64,000 nt of DNA, taken from contig JAEUQA010000013.1 in assembly GCA_016789845.1 (NCBI GenBank), positions 186,001-250,000 on the forward strand, read 5' to 3'. Numbering within the stretch: position 1 is the stretch's first letter; every line of letters begins with the position of its first letter. The notes beneath the pieces were generated by a model that had not been told where the DNA came from, did no database searches, and worked only from the letters and a program-made list of their open reading frames with translations. Position numbers and translations under genes: made by a program. The stretch is from Chromatiales bacterium (lineage in GTDB: Bacteria; Pseudomonadota; Gammaproteobacteria; Steroidobacterales; GCA-2729495). Positions 8,278-17,384 of this stretch are shown here, piece after piece.

Positions 8278-10803
8278 TCAGCGCAGCCAGAGGATCCGGC
8301 TCGCCTCCAGGGGCACCTGGGCGCCCTCGAGGGCGGGAATGACCCGGGGCGTGTAATCGGCGGCAGCCCTCGTTCCCGGGATGCTGACGCTGTAGGCATA
8401 GCCGTTGACCGCCCCGGCCAGCGACTCCCCCCGTTGCATCGGGTGCAGTTCGGCGGGCGTGCTCCCCCGGCCCATGGCATGGAGCTGCACGGCGACGAAA
8501 TCGGCATCGAGCTCGCCCAGGTAGACCGGTACCGAGAATCGCCAGGATCCGGCATCGGCCTCGCAATGCAATTCACCGAAGTGCAGGCCATCCCAGTGCT
8601 GGTCGACGGCTTCCTGCCAGGCGCACAGGCGGCCGGCATGGGCCGGATCCCGGCGGGCGGCGAAGGACGCCGCGGCCGGAAGGTACAGGCGCTCAACGTA
8701 CTCCCGCAGCATGCGGTTGCTGCTGAAGCGGGGCGTCAGGGTGCTCATGCTCTGCCGGATCCGCGCCACCCAGCCACGCGGGCAGCCCTGGTCATCCCGG
8801 TCCCGGTAGAAGAGCGGAATGACTTCCTCTTCGAGCACCCGGTAGAGTTCGACCGCATCCCGAAGCTCCCAGTCCGGCTCGTCGCCGTGCTCCTGGCCGT
8901 CACCGATGGCCCAGCCCACGTCGGGCCGCCAGGCCGCCGCCCACCAGCCATCGAGTTCCGACAGGTTCAGGCCGCCATTCACGAGGGTCTTCATGCCACT
9001 GGTGCCGCAAGCCTCCCAGGGGCGTCGCGGCGTGTTGATCCAGAGGTCCACTCCCTGCACCAGCTGCTCCGCGACCAGCATGTCGTAGTCGGCCAGGAAC
9101 ACCACGCGCCCGGCGAGCTCGGGCCGGCTCTCGATGAACTCGTTCCACTGCCGGATCATCGCCCTGCCCACGTCGTCCTGCGGGTGTGCCTTCCCCGCCA
9201 GGATCAGCTGCACGGGGAATTGGGGCTGCGTGAGCAGGCGGTGGAGGCGGTCCGGGTCGGCGAGCAGCATGTTCGGCCGCTTGTAGCCCGTGAAGCGGCG
9301 GGCAAAGCCGAGCATCAATGCGTTGGGGTCCAGCGCGTTCCGTGCGCGGGCAAGGCGCTCCGCCGGCGCGTTGACGATGGCGAGCTGGCGCTCCAGGTGG
9401 CCACGGGCGAAGTTGATGAGGCGTTGCCGGGCCCGCGTGCGCATCTCCCAGAGCACCTGGTCTGGAACCCGGCACATCTGCGCCTCGTGGCCGCCGAGAT
9501 CGCCAAGCCAGCGCCCCTTGCCGCAGACGTCGGTCCAGAGGCGATCGGCCTCGGCGGAATCCCAGGACGGCATGTGCACGCCGTTGGTGACGTGGGTGAT
9601 CGGCACCTCGTCCTCGGGCCAGCGGGGAAAGAGCGGCTGGAACATGCGCCGGCTGACGCTGCCGTGGAGCCGGCTCACGCCGTTGACGAGGATGCTGCCA
9701 CGAATCGCGAGGTAGGCCATGTTGAACGGCTCACTGTCGTCGTCGGGGTGCTGCCTGCCGAGGGCGATGAGGTCCCGGGACGGCACGCCCAGGGCCGTCT
9801 GGGCCCACTCCATGTAGCGCGCCAGCAGGTCCGGCGGGAACCGGTCGATCCCCGCCGCAACGGGCGTGTGCGTCGTGAAGACATTGCCGGCGCGGGTGGT
9901 GTTGAGCGCGCAGCGGAAGTTGCCGCCGTGGTCCTGCAGGTGGGTCGCGGCGCGGGCGAGGATGGCGAAGGCCGCGTGGCCTTCGTTGAGATGGCAGACC
10001 TCCGGGTGGATGCCCAGCGCCCGGAGCAGCAGCCAGCCCCCGACCCCGAGGCAGATCGCCTGGCGCAGGCGCATCTCGGATCCGCCGCCATAGAGCTCGG
10101 CGGTAATGCCCCGGTCGGCGGGCGCATTGAGCGGATCGTTGCTGTCCAGCAGGTACAGGCCGACGCGCCCGACCTGGGCGCGCCAGGCGCGGAGGAGCAG
10201 CTTGCGGCCCGGAAAGGGCAGCTCCACGCGCAGGGGCTCCCCCTGGTCGTCGAACACGGGCTGCACCGGGAGCTGGGCCAGGTCGTTGTAGGGGAAGAAC
10301 TCCTGCTGCCTGCCCAGCGCGTCGAAGGACTGGCGGAAGTAGCCCTGCTGCCAGAGGAGCCCGATGCCGGTCATGGGCACCTGCAGGTCGCTGGCGGTCT
10401 TCAGGCAGTCACCCGCAAGAATCCCCAGCCCGCCGGAATAGATGGGCAGTGACTCGGACAGGCCGAATTCCATGCTGAAGTAGGCGACGTGCCGTAGCGC
10501 CGGGTCCGGGCACGCGGACTGGAACCAGCCCGGGGTGGCCAGCCATTCCCGGTGGGCGGCGATGAAGCCGTCGAGCGCGGCCACGAAGTCCCGGTCCGAA
10601 GCCAGGGCGGTCAGGCGCTCCCGCCCGGCGTTCTGCAGGACGAGCAACGGGTTCCGGGTGCGCTCCCAGAGGTCCGGTGCGATGCGGTGCCAGAGGGCGT
10701 CGCTGGCATGGCTCCAGGACCAGCGCAGGTCCAGCGCCAGCACGGCAAGCCCCGCGAGCTCGGCGGGAAGGCCGGGAAACCGGTCGGCTGGTGCCGTGCG
10801 CAT
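8278..10803 (-). CDS. glgP: Alpha-glucan (glycogen/starch) phosphorylase, long-form GlgP/MalP
   Basis: PLP-dependent glycosyltransferase (GT35) that releases glucose-1-phosphate from storage glucan in the cytoplasm. At 841 residues it matches the TIGR02094-type alpha-glucan phosphorylases. Seen directly: the N-terminal domain LPAELAGLAVLALDLRWSW, the segment VAYFSMEFGLSESLPIYSGGLGILAGD, GYKRPNMLL, and the PLP-lysine segment GTSGMKTLVNGGLNLSELDGWW. The start at 10803 (MRTAPADRF) is preferred; a further extension to 10902 would overlap the divergent YqaA-like gene and is unlike the family. No other glycogen gene is adjacent. Confidence 0.92.
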   Translation of the reverse strand: MRTAPADRFPGLPAELAGLAVLALDLRWSWSHASDALWHRIAPDLWERTRNPLLVLQNAGRERLTALASDRDFVAALDGFIAAHREWLATPGWFQSACPDPALRHVAYFSMEFGLSESLPIYSGGLGILAGDCLKTASDLQVPMTGIGLLWQQGYFRQSFDALGRQQEFFPYNDLAQLPVQPVFDDQGEPLRVELPFPGRKLLLRAWRAQVGRVGLYLLDSNDPLNAPADRGITAELYGGGSEMRLRQAICLGVGGWLLLRALGIHPEVCHLNEGHAAFAILARAATHLQDHGGNFRCALNTTRAGNVFTTHTPVAAGIDRFPPDLLARYMEWAQTALGVPSRDLIALGRQHPDDDSEPFNMAYLAIRGSILVNGVSRLHGSVSRRMFQPLFPRWPEDEVPITHVTNGVHMPSWDSAEADRLWTDVCGKGRWLGDLGGHEAQMCRVPDQVLWEMRTRARQRLINFARGHLERQLAIVNAPAERLARARNALDPNALMLGFARRFTGYKRPNMLLADPDRLHRLLTQPQFPVQLILAGKAHPQDDVGRAMIRQWNEFIESRPELAGRVVFLADYDMLVAEQLVQGVDLWINTPRRPWEACGTSGMKTLVNGGLNLSELDGWWAAAWRPDVGWAIGDGQEHGDEPDWELRDAVELYRVLEEEVIPLFYRDRDDQGCPRGWVARIRQSMSTLTPRFSSNRMLREYVERLYLPAAASFAARRDPAHAGRLCAWQEAVDQHWDGLHFGELHCEADAGSWRFSVPVYLGELDADFVAVQLHAMGRGSTPAELHPMQRGESLAGAVNGYAYSVSIPGTRAAADYTPRVIPALEGAQVPLEASRILWLR

Positions 10804-10878
10804 GGTCGTCGCCCTCCTGCTACTGCGGGCGCTCATTGTTGCTGAACCTGGCGGGTTCGATGGCATGCTGTCCCGCTG

Positions 10879-11373
10879 ATGACCGCCTGGTTCGATGCCC
10901 ACCTCGTCACCCTGCTTGCCGCCCTGGCCCTGCCCCGGTACAGCCTGGCGACAGTATTCCTCGTGGCCCTGCTCTCCTCCACCCTGCTCCCGCTGGGGAG
11001 CGAGCCGGTGGTCTTCGGCCTCATCAAGCTGAACCCGGCATCATTCTGGCCGGTCATCGGGTCCGCGACCGCTGGCGGCACCGTGGGTGGCGGCATCAGC
11101 TGGCTCATGGGCTACGGCGCGGAACGGGCCTGGGACCGCCTGGCCCACCACGGACCCCGGAACCCCCGGGCCCTGGCCTGGCTGCAGCGCTTCGGACCCA
11201 AAGCCTGCCTGCTGGCCTGGCTGCCGGGGATCGGCGATCCCCTCTGTGCCGTAGCCGGGTGGCTGCGCCTGCCCTTCTGGCCCTGCCTCGCCTGGATGGC
11301 CGTTGGCAAGCTGGGGCGCTACGTGGTGTTGACGGCCCTGCTGCTCCGGGTCTTCCCGGGCGACCCGGGCTGA
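10879..11373 (+). CDS. YqaA/DedA-like small membrane protein
   Basis: A 164-residue protein of the VTT/SNARE-associated (DedA) superfamily, closest by eye to YqaA. Features: VFLVALLSSTLLPLGSEPVV, the re-entrant-loop-like stretch SATAGGTVGGGISWLMGY, FGPKACLLAWLPGIGDPLCAVAGWLR, and a final helix. Family members are inner-membrane proteins tied to lipid carrier or envelope maintenance, but the exact role of YqaA is unknown. It is divergent from the phosphorylase gene with a 75-base gap that must hold both promoters. Confidence 0.82.
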   Translation: MTAWFDAHLVTLLAALALPRYSLATVFLVALLSSTLLPLGSEPVVFGLIKLNPASFWPVIGSATAGGTVGGGISWLMGYGAERAWDRLAHHGPRNPRALAWLQRFGPKACLLAWLPGIGDPLCAVAGWLRLPFWPCLAWMAVGKLGRYVVLTALLLRVFPGDPG

Positions 11374-11384
11374 GGCCGGGCCGG

Positions 11385-12050
11385 CTAGCGCACGGCCCTG
11401 TCACGCCGCAGGCGCCGGGCCAGCTCCGTGGCCACCTTGTCCATCACCGCCACGTCGGTATTCTGGTCCATGCGCTCCGAGTTGGTGATCCGCACGTTCG
11501 ACCGGATCGTGTAGATGCGCTTGCCGTCACCGGCCGAGAAGAGGTCGGTCGTCACCGTGATGTCGCGCCTGATCTCCAGCGCCGGGGGCTCCGCGCTCAC
11601 GCTGTAGTCGTAGGTGTACACGTTGTAGAAGTACGGCTCCTCGACGCTCGTTCCCGCGCTGGCCGGCGCACCGGGGTTGTCCATCTTCAGCACCTCGCGC
11701 CCCCGCTTCTGCTTCACGTCCACGGCCTCGTAGGCAAGGCGCGTCACGAGCACTGCCTCGGCACCGGCAGCCTTCACCAGCGCGGCCACCGACTCCCGGT
11801 CCACGACGTCGGTGGTCAGCATGGTGCGCGTGCTCGGGATGCCGGCAGTACCCCCGGCCGCCAGCTCGTTCGCCAGGCTGTTCTCGAAGGCGCGGCGGCG
11901 GTTGAAGTCGTCGGAAACCGCCACCACCAGGACCTTGCTGTAGGGCTGGGCCGGCCGTGCGCCGGGCAGCCAGGCGGATTCCAGCTTGAGGGGCGGAGTG
12001 CAGGCGGTGAGCAACGCCAGGCAGGCGAACAGGCCGAGGCTGGTACGCAT
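11385..12050 (-). CDS. Predicted lipoprotein, unknown function
   Basis: A 221-residue exported lipoprotein: MRTSLGLFACLALLTAC ends in a clear lipobox. The mature part has an alpha/beta segment (YSKVLVVAVSDDFNRRRAFENSLANEL) and a repeating 'R.DITVTTDLFSAGDGKRIYTIRS' beta region, resembling periplasmic proteins that bind envelope or polymer components. No enzyme motif is visible. The Met at 12050 is preferred over one six codons upstream because the signal peptide starts there. It converges with the YqaA-like gene, 11 bases between the stops. Confidence 0.75.
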   Translation of the reverse strand: MRTSLGLFACLALLTACTPPLKLESAWLPGARPAQPYSKVLVVAVSDDFNRRRAFENSLANELAAGGTAGIPSTRTMLTTDVVDRESVAALVKAAGAEAVLVTRLAYEAVDVKQKRGREVLKMDNPGAPASAGTSVEEPYFYNVYTYDYSVSAEPPALEIRRDITVTTDLFSAGDGKRIYTIRSNVRITNSERMDQNTDVAVMDKVATELARRLRRDRAVR

Positions 12051-12116
12051 GGGTGATTTCCTCTCCAACGGTCGGGATTATGATCCCGATCCTGCCTGGG
12101 GAGAATCCGCGCGCCA

Positions 12117-12890
12117 GTGACGAGCAGCCAACCCATGCGCCGCCACGGCGTCGCCCGCACCCTGTCCAAGCTCGGCCTCGCCTCACGAACCGCGGCCACC
12201 GCCTGGGTGCTCGATGGCCGGGTGGCAGTGAACGGCCGCGTCGTCCGGGACCCGGAATTCCCGGTCCTGCAGGGCCGGGACCAGGTGGCAGTCGATGGCC
12301 GGCCGGCGGGCACCGCGGAACGGCTGTACCTCGCGCTGCACAAGCCCCGGGGCCTGGTCACGACGACGGCCGATGAGCAGGGCCGCGACACCGTCTATCG
12401 CTGCTTCGACGGCGCCGGGCTGCCCTGGCTGGCGCCAGTGGGCCGCCTGGACAAGGCCAGCGAGGGGCTGCTCCTCTTCAGCAACGACCCGGAATGGGCG
12501 GCACGGATCACCGACCCGGCTACCGGGCCGGACAAGACCTACCACGTGCAGGTGGACGCGGTGCCGCCGCCAGCCCTGCTTGCCCGCCTGGTTGCCGGCG
12601 TGGACGTGGCCGCCGGGCGCCTGGCCGCAAAATCCGCAACCCTCCTGCGAACTGGCAGCAGGAACGCCTGGCTCGGGATCGTGCTCGACGAAGGCCGCAA
12701 CCGGCACATCCGGCGCCTCCTCGAAGGAGTGGGCGTGGGCGTGCTCCGGCTGATCCGCGTGGCGATCGGGGGCCTGGAGCTGGGTGAGCTGCCGCGGGGC
12801 CAGTGGCGCCGGCTGGACGCCAATGACCTGGCGAAGCTCGGCGCGCCGCCAGCCAGACCCGGGCGGAGTGTGCTATCAAAAGCTCCGTGA
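12117..12890 (+). CDS. RsuA/RluB-family pseudouridine synthase
   Basis: Converts a specific uridine in rRNA (or tRNA) to pseudouridine. An N-terminal S4-like RNA-binding domain (VARTLSKLGLASRTAATAWV.DGRVAVNGRVV) precedes the catalytic domain with the active-site Asp in VGRLDKASEGLLLFSND and a typical C-terminal segment EGRNRHIRRLLEGVG. The 257-residue length fits RluB/RluE-like enzymes. GTG 12117 is used, preceded by GGGAG; ATG 12135 is an alternative. The last codon overlaps the GTG of the channel gene by four bases (GTGA), so translation is coupled. Confidence 0.9.
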   Translation: MTSSQPMRRHGVARTLSKLGLASRTAATAWVLDGRVAVNGRVVRDPEFPVLQGRDQVAVDGRPAGTAERLYLALHKPRGLVTTTADEQGRDTVYRCFDGAGLPWLAPVGRLDKASEGLLLFSNDPEWAARITDPATGPDKTYHVQVDAVPPPALLARLVAGVDVAAGRLAAKSATLLRTGSRNAWLGIVLDEGRNRHIRRLLEGVGVGVLRLIRVAIGGLELGELPRGQWRRLDANDLAKLGAPPARPGRSVLSKAP

Positions 12891-13798
12891 ACGCCCCGAC
12901 CGCCAGGCCGCGACCACCCCGCTTCAGCCACACCGAGGGCCAGTCGCCAGAGGCCGCGGACTTCGGAATCCCGGCAAGCGGCTGGCGGCGGCGGTTCTTC
13001 GTCATCATCTTCGAGGCCGATACGCCGGCGGGCCGCGCCTTCGACCTGGCGCTGCTGGTCCTGATCCTCGCCAGCGTCGCCGTGGTGATGCTGGACAGCC
13101 TGAACCTGATGTCCACCCGGGTCGGCACGTTCCTCGGGGGCCTGGAGTGGCTGTTCACCGCCCTCTTCACGGCGGAATACCTGGCCCGCCTCTGGTGCGT
13201 GGACCGCCCGGCGCGCTATGCCCGCAGCTTCTTCGGCATCGTGGACCTGCTGGCGGTGCTGCCCGCCTACCTCGCGTTCCTGGTCCCGGGGCTGAATGCG
13301 CTGATCGACGTGCGGATCCTGCGCCTGTTCCGGGTGTTCCGCATCCTGAAGCTGACCGCCTACATCCGGGAGTACCGGATCCTGGGCCGGGCGCTGCGCG
13401 CCAGCGCCCGCAAGATCCTGATCTTCATCACCACCGTGGGCATGATGGTGGTGCTCCTCGGCACGGTGATGTACGTCATCGAGGGCCCGGAGAACGGCTA
13501 CACGAGCATCCCGATCTCCATCTACTGGGCCATCACCACGATCACGACGGTGGGTTTCGGCGACATCACGCCCCGGACGGACCTGGGACGGGGCATTGCG
13601 AGCTTCATGATGCTGCTGGGCTGGGGCATCCTCGCGGTGCCCACCGGGATCGTCACGGCGGAGATGGCCGCCGAGCGCTTCGGCCAGGCGCCCGCCAGCC
13701 GGGATGACCGGCGGTGCGAAAGCTGCGCGGCCGGGGGACATGCCCCGGCGGCGAAGTATTGCCAGGAGTGCGGGGCGCCGCTGCCGCCGGTCAGTTGA
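12887..13798 (+). CDS. Voltage-gated-type potassium channel with C-terminal zinc ribbon
   Basis: Inner-membrane K+ channel of 303 residues. Six membrane segments are visible; S4 is RILRLFRVFRILKL with spaced arginines, and the selectivity filter is TTVGFGD between S5 and S6. The last 30 residues form a CxxC...CxxC zinc-ribbon-like tail (CESC, then CQECG) instead of a cyclic-nucleotide or RCK domain. GTG 12887 overlaps the previous stop by four bases. The link to a pseudouridine synthase is probably transcriptional only. The stop overlaps the 3' end of the convergent lipoprotein gene by eight bases. Confidence 0.9.
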   Translation: MNAPTARPRPPRFSHTEGQSPEAADFGIPASGWRRRFFVIIFEADTPAGRAFDLALLVLILASVAVVMLDSLNLMSTRVGTFLGGLEWLFTALFTAEYLARLWCVDRPARYARSFFGIVDLLAVLPAYLAFLVPGLNALIDVRILRLFRVFRILKLTAYIREYRILGRALRASARKILIFITTVGMMVVLLGTVMYVIEGPENGYTSIPISIYWAITTITTVGFGDITPRTDLGRGIASFMMLLGWGILAVPTGIVTAEMAAERFGQAPASRDDRRCESCAAGGHAPAAKYCQECGAPLPPVS

Positions 13799-14375
13799 CC
13801 GCTGCCGCCACGTCGGCACTGAACGCGGTCACGGTGGCATTCATGGCAGCCACCCGCGCGGCGGCGGCGGGGCCGCTGGCCCGGGCCTCGTAGCGCGACA
13901 CCCGCCCCGGCCGGACCACCGCGCTGGCGCCATCCAGCACGCCCCACTGCACCTCGAGCACTGCAAGTCCGGCGGCATCCACGTCGAACTGCAGCACGCG
14001 GCCCGTCACCCGTCGCCCGCCCTTCAGGATGGTTTGCGCCGGAAACTCCAGCACCTGGTCCGAGCCCAGGAGCCGGCCCACGTTCGCGGCCACCGCCGCC
14101 TGGAAGTTCGCGTCTAGGGGCTCCGCCCAGCGCTCGTAGTCGGCGACGGTCACGCCGTTGGGCCCGTCCCGCGTCACGAGCTGGGGCCGATCGAGATATT
14201 CCGCCAGCTGGAACGGCCCGATGATCACCGCGGTGCCCGCCGGGCTGGCGGCCGCAACCGGCTCGGCGAGCGCCACCAGACGGAAGTAGCGGGGCGCGGG
14301 TGACGATGCGCAGGCCGCGATCACCAGGGCCAGCGCGACGCTGGCGGTCAGCCGGGCAGTTCGCCGTCTGTTCAT
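13791..14375 (-). CDS. ABC-transport auxiliary lipoprotein (PqiC/DUF330-like)
   Basis: A 194-residue outer-membrane-directed lipoprotein: signal MNRRRTARLTASVALALVIAAC ends in a lipobox. The mature domain opens with YFRLVALAEP and carries GTAVIIGPFQLAEYLDRPQLVT, a typical PqiC/DUF330 feature. It is the last gene of the MCE transporter operon, starting 12 bases after the MCE gene stop. By family knowledge PqiC-like proteins act as the outer-membrane end of PqiB/MCE lipid bridges. Confidence 0.85.
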   Translation of the reverse strand: MNRRRTARLTASVALALVIAACASSPAPRYFRLVALAEPVAAASPAGTAVIIGPFQLAEYLDRPQLVTRDGPNGVTVADYERWAEPLDANFQAAVAANVGRLLGSDQVLEFPAQTILKGGRRVTGRVLQFDVDAAGLAVLEVQWGVLDGASAVVRPGRVSRYEARASGPAAAARVAAMNATVTAFSADVAAAVN

Positions 14376-14387
14376 GTCGTCAGTACC

Positions 14388-15392
14388 TCAGGGCTTCGGC
14401 TTGCCACGGATCAGCGCCTCGGGCTGGCGCTCGAGGGAATCCACCAGGGCCCTGATCGAGCGCGCCGAGCGCTCGAGCTCGCGCAGCGCGTCGGTGATCT
14501 GGGCCGCCACCTCGGGATTGCTGTCCAGCTGGCCCCGGGCCAGGGACAACACCGCCTCGCCTTCCTTCAGCGTGCGCTCCAGCTGCTCCATCAGCGGCAC
14601 CGCCTTCGCCAGTGCAGGGTCGAGCCGCCGGTCCACGTTGCCGATCAGCGCCCGCGCGTCCCGGGTGGCGGCCTGCAGTTCCGCGATCGCGCCGTCGAGG
14701 GCCGCCGGCAGGTCCTGGGTCTCCCGGGCATTGACCAGCTGGTTGATGCCGGCGAGGGACGCCTTCAGGTCGGGCGAATTGACCAGCTGGTCGAAGCCCG
14801 AAATTGCGCTCACCAGCTCCTCGACCACCCGGTCGAGGGGCACCTTCTCCTGGACGTTGGTCAGGAACGCCTCGATGCGCTGCATCACCTGCTGAATGCC
14901 GCTCGGGATGCTGGGAATCTCCGGGTAGGGCGGGCTCCGGCCCCGGAACACGGCCTTGGTCCCGGGATGCATGTCCATGTTCACCACCAGCTGGCCCGTG
15001 ACGAAGCTCTCCACGTCGAGCCGGGTTCGTAACCCTGCCCTGATCATGTTCTCGAGCCGGGAGTTGTCCGTGGACAGGCTGCGAAAGGCCTTGCCGCCCG
15101 AGATGAGCGTGACCGATTCCGGCAGGATCTCGAAGGTCACGGGGATCTGGTACTTGAGCAGGCTGTCGTCCGTCAGCACCTGGATGTCGGTGACGTACCC
15201 GACACGAACGCCCCGGAACAGCACGTTTGAGCCCACGCGCAGGCCCTGCACGGAGCCCTCGAAGTAGGTGACGAACCTCTGCTTGTCCTGGAACAGCTCC
15301 CGGCCGCCGAAGACGAGCACGCCGATCACCAGCAGGGCGATGCCTGCCAGGACGAAGGTGCCGATCATGGCGGGGCTGGCCTTGCGGCTCAT
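14388..15392 (-). CDS. MCE/MlaD-family substrate-binding protein
   Basis: Periplasmic, membrane-anchored component of an MCE lipid transporter. An N-terminal helix (PAMIGTFVLAGIALLVIGVLVFG) is followed by one MCE domain (VTYFEGSVQGLRVGSNVLFRGVRVGYVTDIQV). A long alpha-helical/coiled-coil C-terminus (SLERQPEALIRGKPKP at the end) may form a needle. At 334 residues it is larger than E. coli MlaD (183 aa) and closer to PqiB/LetB organisation, but with one MCE domain. It sits 18 bases after the ATPase gene. Confidence 0.88.
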   Translation of the reverse strand: MSRKASPAMIGTFVLAGIALLVIGVLVFGGRELFQDKQRFVTYFEGSVQGLRVGSNVLFRGVRVGYVTDIQVLTDDSLLKYQIPVTFEILPESVTLISGGKAFRSLSTDNSRLENMIRAGLRTRLDVESFVTGQLVVNMDMHPGTKAVFRGRSPPYPEIPSIPSGIQQVMQRIEAFLTNVQEKVPLDRVVEELVSAISGFDQLVNSPDLKASLAGINQLVNARETQDLPAALDGAIAELQAATRDARALIGNVDRRLDPALAKAVPLMEQLERTLKEGEAVLSLARGQLDSNPEVAAQITDALRELERSARSIRALVDSLERQPEALIRGKPKP

Positions 15393-15410
15393 CGGGACGA
15401 TTCCATCGCT

Positions 15411-16193
15411 TCAATCTACTCCGGCGGCACCGGCTTGCCCATCCGTCCCGCCCCGGGTGAGGAAGTTCCGCACGCGGGGGTCGGGGCTGGAATCACGCAA
15501 CTGCCGGGGGTCACCGACGGCCAGCTGGGTCTTCGCCTCCGCGTCCAGGAACACCGCGCGATCGCCGATGGCGAAGATGCTGGCCAGTTCATGGCTCACG
15601 ACGACCACGGTGGTCCCGAGGCTGTCCCGCAGCTCCAGGATCAGTTCATCGAGCAACCGGGCGCTCAGCGGGTCGAGCCCGGAGGACGGCTCGTCGAAGT
15701 AGAGGATCTCCGGGTCCAGCGCCATGGCCCGCGCCAGTCCCGCCCGCTTCCGCATGCCGCCGGAGAGCTCGGCGGGGTAGTACTGCTCGAAGCCGGCGAG
15801 ACCCACCAGCGAGAGCTTGTAGGCCGTGACGTCCCGGATCTCCGCCTCGCCGAGCTTGGCGTACAGGCGCAAGGGCAGCGCCACGTTCTCGGCCAGCGTC
15901 ATCGAACTCCACAGGGCGCCGCCCTGGAACAGCACGCCGAACTGCCGCTTGGCCTGCTCCCGCTCCTCTTCGCTTGCCTGCCAGAAGCTCCGCCCGCCGT
16001 AGAGCACGTCGCCGGACACCGGCTCCTTCAGGCCCGTCATGTGCTTCAGCAGGGTCGTCTTCCCGCAGCCGCTGCCGCCCATGACGATGAAGACCTCGCC
16101 CCGGCGCACACTGAAGTCGAGATCGCGCTGGATCAGGAAGTCGCCGTAGGCCATGGTGAGGTGGCTGACGGTGATGTGCGCTTCGCCGGGCAT
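15411..16193 (-). CDS. ABC transporter ATPase of MCE system (MlaF-like)
   Basis: Cytoplasmic ATPase, 260 residues. Walker A GGSGCGKTT, ABC signature LSGGMRKRAGLARAMALDP and Walker B with catalytic Glu ILYFDEPSSGLDP are intact, and the switch His is in VVVSHELASIF. The long signature LSGGMRKRA is characteristic of MlaF/Ttg2A-type ATPases. The start is one base from the permease stop, so expression is coupled. It is expected to power phospholipid or hydrophobic-compound transport between the membranes. Confidence 0.92.
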   Translation of the reverse strand: MPGEAHITVSHLTMAYGDFLIQRDLDFSVRRGEVFIVMGGSGCGKTTLLKHMTGLKEPVSGDVLYGGRSFWQASEEEREQAKRQFGVLFQGGALWSSMTLAENVALPLRLYAKLGEAEIRDVTAYKLSLVGLAGFEQYYPAELSGGMRKRAGLARAMALDPEILYFDEPSSGLDPLSARLLDELILELRDSLGTTVVVVSHELASIFAIGDRAVFLDAEAKTQLAVGDPRQLRDSSPDPRVRNFLTRGGTDGQAGAAGVD

Positions 16194-16194
16194 C

Positions 16195-17328
16195 TCAGAT
16201 GTCCAGCGTGATGTAGATCACGGTGAGGATCGCGGCGCTCACGATGATGAGGACGATGCCCATGACGACGGCCCGGGTCGTCGCCTGCCCCACCGCCATC
16301 GCGCTGTCGCCGCAGGCCATGCCCTGCTGGCAGCCGGCCAGGGCCACCAGGCTGCCGTACACGAAGGCCTTGAACACCCCACCCAGCAGGCTGGAGAGCT
16401 CCATGGAGTCCGCGGTCTGCGCCACGTACTGCACGAAGCTCACGTCCAGCATCACCAGGCTCACGGCGGCGCCGCCCAGGATGCCGAGCAGGCTGCCGTA
16501 CAGGGCCAGCAACGGCAGCATGACGATCAGCGCCACCAGCCGCGGCAGCACGAGGAAATCGATGGGATTCACGCCCATGCTGGACAGCGCGTCGATCTCC
16601 TCGTTCACCTTCATGGTACCGAGGCCCGCCGCGTAGGCCGCGCCGGTGCGGCCGGCCATGATGATGGCCGTCATGATGGGCGCCATCTCCCGGACCATCG
16701 CCACGGCGACCAGGTCGGCCACGTAGATGCCCGCGCCGAACTGCTCCAGCTGGCGCACGCCGACGAAGGCGAAGATCATGCCGATGAGGAAGCTGATGAG
16801 GCTGACGATCGGCAGGGACTCGGCGCCGGCCTCCTGGATGGCTACCAGCAGGTCGGAGCGCTGGTAAGTGGCCTTGCCCCGCGCCATGCGGCCGAGGGAC
16901 TGGGCGCAGACGCCGATGAAGCTCACCAGGTCCAGCAGCGCCGCCCAGATGCGCAGCGACGCCTCCCCGACCTGCTCGGCGAGGGTCCGGTGGACGAGGG
17001 CCCGGCGGGCGTCTGCCCGCTCCTTCACCGCGAATGACAGCTCGAGGAGGCGCTGGGCGCCGGGAGGCACCTGCTGGTCGGACACGGGCACCCCGGCGGC
17101 TTCGGCGGCACGCCGGATCGCCACCAGGGCCGTCGGCAGGGCCGTGTCCCAGCGGCCAAGGCCGGCTGCCTCGAACTCGACGCGCCGCGGCGGCGTGGCG
17201 CCCCGGATCTCATCCAGGACCGGTTCCAGCGTGGGCAGCGGGTTCGCCAGCAGCCAGTCGCCGGCCAGGCGGACCCGCAGGACGCCGTCGTCCGCGCGGG
17301 AGGGATCGAGGGTGGCGGGTTGTGCCAT
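16195..17328 (-). CDS. MlaE-type permease with fused N-terminal STAS domain
   Basis: A 377-residue inner-membrane permease of the MCE transporter. Residues 1-95 form a STAS-like domain (VLRVRLAGDWLLANPL, FEAAGLGRWDTALPTAL), i.e. an MlaB equivalent fused to MlaE. The rest is the MlaE permease with helices including SLISFLIGMIFAFVGVRQLEQFGAG and the hallmark MTAIIMAGRTGAAYAAGLGTMKVNEEIDAL. The start at 17328 (MAQPATLDP) is preferred; an upstream extension to 17430 would overlap the divergent synthase gene. It is the first gene of the four-gene operon. MlaC and a separate mlaB are absent. Confidence 0.9.
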   Translation of the reverse strand: MAQPATLDPSRADDGVLRVRLAGDWLLANPLPTLEPVLDEIRGATPPRRVEFEAAGLGRWDTALPTALVAIRRAAEAAGVPVSDQQVPPGAQRLLELSFAVKERADARRALVHRTLAEQVGEASLRIWAALLDLVSFIGVCAQSLGRMARGKATYQRSDLLVAIQEAGAESLPIVSLISFLIGMIFAFVGVRQLEQFGAGIYVADLVAVAMVREMAPIMTAIIMAGRTGAAYAAGLGTMKVNEEIDALSSMGVNPIDFLVLPRLVALIVMLPLLALYGSLLGILGGAAVSLVMLDVSFVQYVAQTADSMELSSLLGGVFKAFVYGSLVALAGCQQGMACGDSAMAVGQATTRAVVMGIVLIIVSAAILTVIYITLDI

Positions 17329-17384
17329 GGCAGGCGATGAGCCTAGGCGGTTTCGCCCGCCCGGGTCCAGTCGGAAGAGCCCCC

